DNA from: Chromatiales bacterium
Lineage (GTDB): Bacteria; Pseudomonadota; Gammaproteobacteria; Thiohalospirales; Thiohalospiraceae
Length of the DNA stretch: 10,103 bases
Direction of reading: 5' to 3'
Assembly (NCBI GenBank): GCA_026984715.1
Contig: JALSRO010000213.1
Location: 1-10,103 of the forward strand
Under the pieces are notes generated by a model that saw only the letters and a program-made list of their open reading frames with translations, was not told the origin of the DNA and ran no database searches. The position numbers and the translations under genes are program-made. This document shows positions 6,846 to 10,103 of this stretch, piece after piece (the stretch's first letter is position 1; every line of letters starts with the position of its first letter).

Positions 6846-7717
6846 TTCTCCTCTGTCGATTCTGTGGGAGGGGAGACCTGCCGGATCTTCTGATGCTTCG
6901 GACGGGTCCAGACCAGGAGCACCTCGCGAATTCCATCGAGATGGGCCGTCGGCGTAGCCTCAACCCAGGCATAGGGACGCGACGGCTCATTCTGAATCCG
7001 GGTGACGGTCGCGACCGGGTGGCCTGGGGGAAAGCGGCCCCCCAAACCCGAAGTGACCAGCACATCCCCGATCCTGATGTCGGCGTTGTTGGGGATGAAG
7101 GGCAGATCCAGCCGGTTCGACGCCCCCGTTCCCACTGCTATGGCGCGCAGCCCATTGCGGTTCACCTGCACCGGTACCGCATGACTCGGATCGGTGATCA
7201 GGAGGGCAGTGCTGGAGTAGGGGGCAACATGGACGATCTGCCCCATTACACCATTGGCGTCCAGCAGGGGTTGCCCCGGAAAGACATTGTCCCGGGCGCC
7301 CTTGTTTATCACGATCTGGCGAGTGAATGGATCGAGATCGACCGCCACGATCTCCGCCACACGCGTCTCCTCCACCGTCTCCCGGGATGTATGCAACAGG
7401 CGCCGCAGGCGCCGGTTTTCCGCCTCCAGAGTAACCATCCGCTGCAGCTGGGCATCGAGCAGCTCCTGGTGGATTCGCAGCCCCCTTATCTCGTCGAGCA
7501 ACGCGGCGCGGGAGGAGAACGCGAGGCCGGCAGAGCGAAGCGGCGCTGTAACCAGATCCACCGCAGCTTGAACCGGGTAGATCAGCAGCGACAATCCGCT
7601 GCGCACCGATGCGAGATAGTGCCAGCGGTGATCCAGCGTCATGATGACCACAGAGAGCAGCAGAAAGAAAACCAACCGGGTGGTGGTGGATGGCCCTCGA
7701 GCGAACAGCGTCTTTAT
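6833..7717 (-). CDS. mreC: Rod shape-determining protein MreC (non-canonical ATA start inferred)
   Basis: Bitopic periplasmic scaffold that links MreB to PBP2/RodA. From the inferred start it has 294 residues: a cytoplasmic KTLFARGPSTTTR segment, one membrane helix (about 15-28), a coiled coil (about 70-108), the paired beta-barrel MreC domain (about 119-267, including GxxGQIV and GDVLVTSGLGGRFPPG), and a short polar tail. The family begins MK-x-x-F-x-RGPS, as in E. coli MKPIFSRGPS. Here that segment is fully encoded, but the codon at the Met position is ATA (7717-7715). A perfect AGGAGG ends six bases before it. The frame is closed by TAG at 7739-7741, and no ATG, GTG or TTG lies between that stop and TTG 7675. 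Starting at TTG 7675 would remove the conserved cytoplasmic segment. The gene ends 13 bases inside mreD. Confidence 0.93.
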   Translation of the reverse strand: MKTLFARGPSTTTRLVFFLLLSVVIMTLDHRWHYLASVRSGLSLLIYPVQAAVDLVTAPLRSAGLAFSSRAALLDEIRGLRIHQELLDAQLQRMVTLEAENRRLRRLLHTSRETVEETRVAEIVAVDLDPFTRQIVINKGARDNVFPGQPLLDANGVMGQIVHVAPYSSTALLITDPSHAVPVQVNRNGLRAIAVGTGASNRLDLPFIPNNADIRIGDVLVTSGLGGRFPPGHPVATVTRIQNEPSRPYAWVEATPTAHLDGIREVLLVWTRPKHQKIRQVSPPTESTEEKWAP

Positions 7718-7723
7718 TTCATG

Positions 7724-7729
7724 CCTCCT
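7724..7729 (-). promoter_or_regulatory. Perfect Shine-Dalgarno that positions the mreC start
   Basis: AGGAGG on the minus strand, six bases before the ATA codon at 7717 and only one base before an out-of-frame ATG at 7722. That ATG would give only Met-Lys before a TAA. The spacing strongly favours initiation at ATA rather than at the ATG or at TTG 7675, which lies 48 bases away. Confidence 0.7.
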
Positions 7730-7740
7730 GGAGATGCGCT

Positions 7741-7781
7741 ATGGCGGCTGGAAGCGATTCGCCTGCCGGTACTGCCGCCAT
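7741..7781 (-). promoter_or_regulatory. Stem-loop in the mreB-mreC spacer
   Basis: Exact 8-base inverted repeat, ATGGCGGC (7741-7748) against GCCGCCAT (7774-7781), with a 25-base loop that contains a smaller GCG-att-CGC hairpin. It lies 11 bases before the mreC ribosome site, in a spacer of 124 bases that is unusually long for this cluster. There is no T-tract, so it is not a standard terminator. RNA processing or control of mreC translation relative to mreB is possible but inferred. Confidence 0.45.
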
Positions 7782-7841
7782 TTTACCCTACACGACACGA
7801 CCAGGGATATCACCTTGCTTCGACAAGCTTCCGCAACAGAT

Positions 7842-9011
<1,170 letters not shown>

Positions 9012-9115
9012 CTACGCCGCTGCTCTGTTCGGGAGATCCCGGGGCCGTTTCGCTCTTCTCTAGCCGGAGGTGTATCCTGGAGCAATTATTTGTTACTGAT
9101 TTAGTAAAATGACTA

Positions 9116-9144
9116 ACTCTATCAACGGAACGGATTTGGGGCAA
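9116..9144 (-). promoter_or_regulatory. Candidate sigma-70 promoter for mreB
   Basis: On the minus strand, TTGCCC (9144-9139) and TAGAGT (9121-9116) are separated by 17 bases, each matching four of six consensus positions. An alternative is TTGATA (9125-9120) with TAAATC (9103-9098) at 16 bases. Neither is strong, and the choice is inferred from position alone. Confidence 0.3.
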
Positions 9145-9162
9145 GGAGATATATGTGATAAT
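9135..9162 (+). promoter_or_regulatory. Candidate extended -10 promoter for gatC
   Basis: TGTGATAAT (9154-9162) is an extended -10 element: TG, one base, then GATAAT, which matches five of six consensus positions. The -35 region (TTTGGG at 9135-9140, 16-base spacing) is poor, as is common with extended -10 promoters. It would share DNA with the proposed mreB promoter on the other strand. Confidence 0.35.
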
Positions 9163-9291
9163 TTGTAACCTCTTCACAGTTTGGATAGGTGATTCTGTCC
9201 CAATCGGCTTCCGGTTCACATCCTCGCCAAACCCGGCAGGCGGATGGCAGGTATTGCCTTTTGAGTGGAATCCCGTTACGGAGCAGCCATT

Positions 9292-9579
9292 ATGTCGTTG
9301 GAACAAGCAGATATAGAGAAGATCGCCCACCTGGCGCGGCTCGCACTCGACCCAGGTGATGTACCGGAGTACCTGCGCAACCTCTCCAGCATCCTCGATC
9401 TGGTAGAGCAAATGAACCGCGTAGATACCGAGGGGGTACAGCCCATGGCCCATCCACTGCGAATGGCGCAGCGTCTCCGCCCCGATGAGGTCACAGAGCC
9501 CAATCAGAGGGAGAAGTTTCAGCAGATTGCCCCACAGGTGGAGGCGGGCCTCTACCTTGTTCCCAAGGTGATTGAGTAA
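9292..9579 (+). CDS. gatC: Aspartyl/glutamyl-tRNA(Asn/Gln) amidotransferase subunit C
   Basis: Small subunit that stabilises the GatCAB complex, which converts Glu-tRNA(Gln) and/or Asp-tRNA(Asn) to the amidated forms in the cytoplasm. It has 95 residues, the usual size. The N-terminal helix pair [12 protein letters not shown] (8-19) and [25 protein letters not shown] (from 31) are clear family sequence, as is the C-terminal [12 protein letters not shown] 9292 is preferred because GGAG sits eight bases upstream and [10 protein letters not shown] is the usual N-terminus. A GTG at 9265 would add nine unconvincing residues. gatA follows after 23 bases, as in the standard gatCAB order. Confidence 0.96.
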   Translation: MSLEQADIEKIAHLARLALDPGDVPEYLRNLSSILDLVEQMNRVDTEGVQPMAHPLRMAQRLRPDEVTEPNQREKFQQIAPQVEAGLYLVPKVIE

Positions 9580-9602
9580 CAAATCAGGACGACGACCGGA
9601 CG

Positions 9603-10103
9603 ATGCACAACAAAACACTTGCCGAACTGGCTGCAGGGCTTCGCACCAGAGAGTTCTCCAGTACCGAACTGACACGCCACTATCTACAGCGGATCGAGCG
9701 CTATGATGGTGAAATCAACAGCTTCATCACCGTTTCAAAGGATCACGCCTTGCGACAGGCGCAGGCAGCCGACGAGGCACTGGCCGCGGGGGACAGCGTC
9801 TCACTCACCGGTATTCCCCTGGTTCAGAAAGATATATTCTGTACCGATGGAATAAAGACCAGCTGTGGCTCCAGAATGCTGGACAACTTTATCGCCCCCT
9901 ATGACGCCGGAGTTGTGGAACGCTGCAACGCTGCCGGCATGGTAATGCTGGGCAAGGCCAACATGGATGAGTTCGCTATGGGGTCCTCCAACGAGACCAG
10001 CTATTACGGACCGGCACACAACCCTTGGGATCTGGACGCGGTGCCCGGGGGGTCTTCCGGCGGGTCGGCCGCGGCGGTGGCGGCCCGGCTGGCGCCAATC
10101 GCC
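9603..10103 (+). CDS. gatA: Aspartyl/glutamyl-tRNA amidotransferase subunit A, 3' end cut by window edge
   Basis: Amidase-signature subunit that hydrolyses glutamine and supplies ammonia to the GatB active site. The first 167 residues of a protein normally near 485 are visible. K76 in [12 protein letters not shown] is the catalytic lysine, and S151 in the [13 protein letters not shown] signature is the cis-serine. Their spacing of 75 equals that of K79 and S154 in Staphylococcus aureus GatA, which predicts the nucleophilic serine at about residue 175, just past the window. [21 protein letters not shown] (from 116) is highly typical of GatA. ATG 9603 begins [13 protein letters not shown] with a weak AGGA 13 bases upstream, so it probably depends on translation from gatC. 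Confidence 0.97.
   Translation, partial: MHNKTLAELAAGLRTREFSSTELTRHYLQRIERYDGEINSFITVSKDHALRQAQAADEALAAGDSVSLTGIPLVQKDIFCTDGIKTSCGSRMLDNFIAPYDAGVVERCNAAGMVMLGKANMDEFAMGSSNETSYYGPAHNPWDLDAVPGGSSGGSAAAVAARLAPIA

Noticed and set aside
9029..9040. CGGGA-GA-TCCCG inverted repeat considered as a terminator
   Set aside because: The loop is only two bases, the stem is short, there is no T-tract, and it lies in the mreB leader.
9265..9291. GatC start at GTG 9265
   Set aside because: The nine extra residues are not typical and the ribosome site GGAG fits ATG 9292.

Overview
The window reads as a gammaproteobacterial chromosome segment with moderately high GC, and no plasmid, phage or large island is visible. 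The gene order mreB-mreC-mreD-mrdA-rodA-mltB-rlpA-dacA and the close similarity of RodA, MreB and PBP2 to the Escherichia coli proteins support this. A divergent gatC-gatA pair next to mreB would fit a purple-sulfur or sulfur-oxidizer type lineage, but the sequence alone cannot fix the genus.

Layout, reading the minus strand from right to left: mreB (8894-7842), mreC (7717-6833), mreD (6845-6351), mrdA/PBP2 (6314-4452) and rodA (4455-3307) form a compact block with overlaps or short gaps. mltB (2984-1989), rlpA (about 1719-841) and the 5' two thirds of dacA (818 to the left edge) follow in the same direction. gatC (9292-9579) and the start of gatA (9603 to the right edge) point the other way. 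A 397-base divergent control region (8895-9291) separates the two units.

The genes form one cell-wall programme. MreB filaments, MreC and MreD guide the RodA glycosyltransferase and the PBP2 transpeptidase during side-wall growth. MltB, RlpA and DacA then trim glycan strands and pentapeptides. GatC and GatA belong to the tRNA-dependent amidotransferase and are unrelated in function.

The less ordinary content lies between genes. Two related palindromic MITE-like elements flank mltB. The one upstream (3111-3293) is nearly intact and can fold along its whole length. The one downstream (about 1893-1998) is internally deleted, lies in the opposite orientation and contains the mltB stop codon. A third, unrelated repeat (1725-1891) with imperfect terminal inverted repeats abuts the rlpA signal sequence and leaves that gene without an obvious start. 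Separately, mreC has no ATG, GTG or TTG at its conserved N-terminus: an ATA codon stands exactly where Met1 belongs, six bases from a perfect AGGAGG. I found no CRISPR array, tRNA, rRNA, phage gene or defence system.
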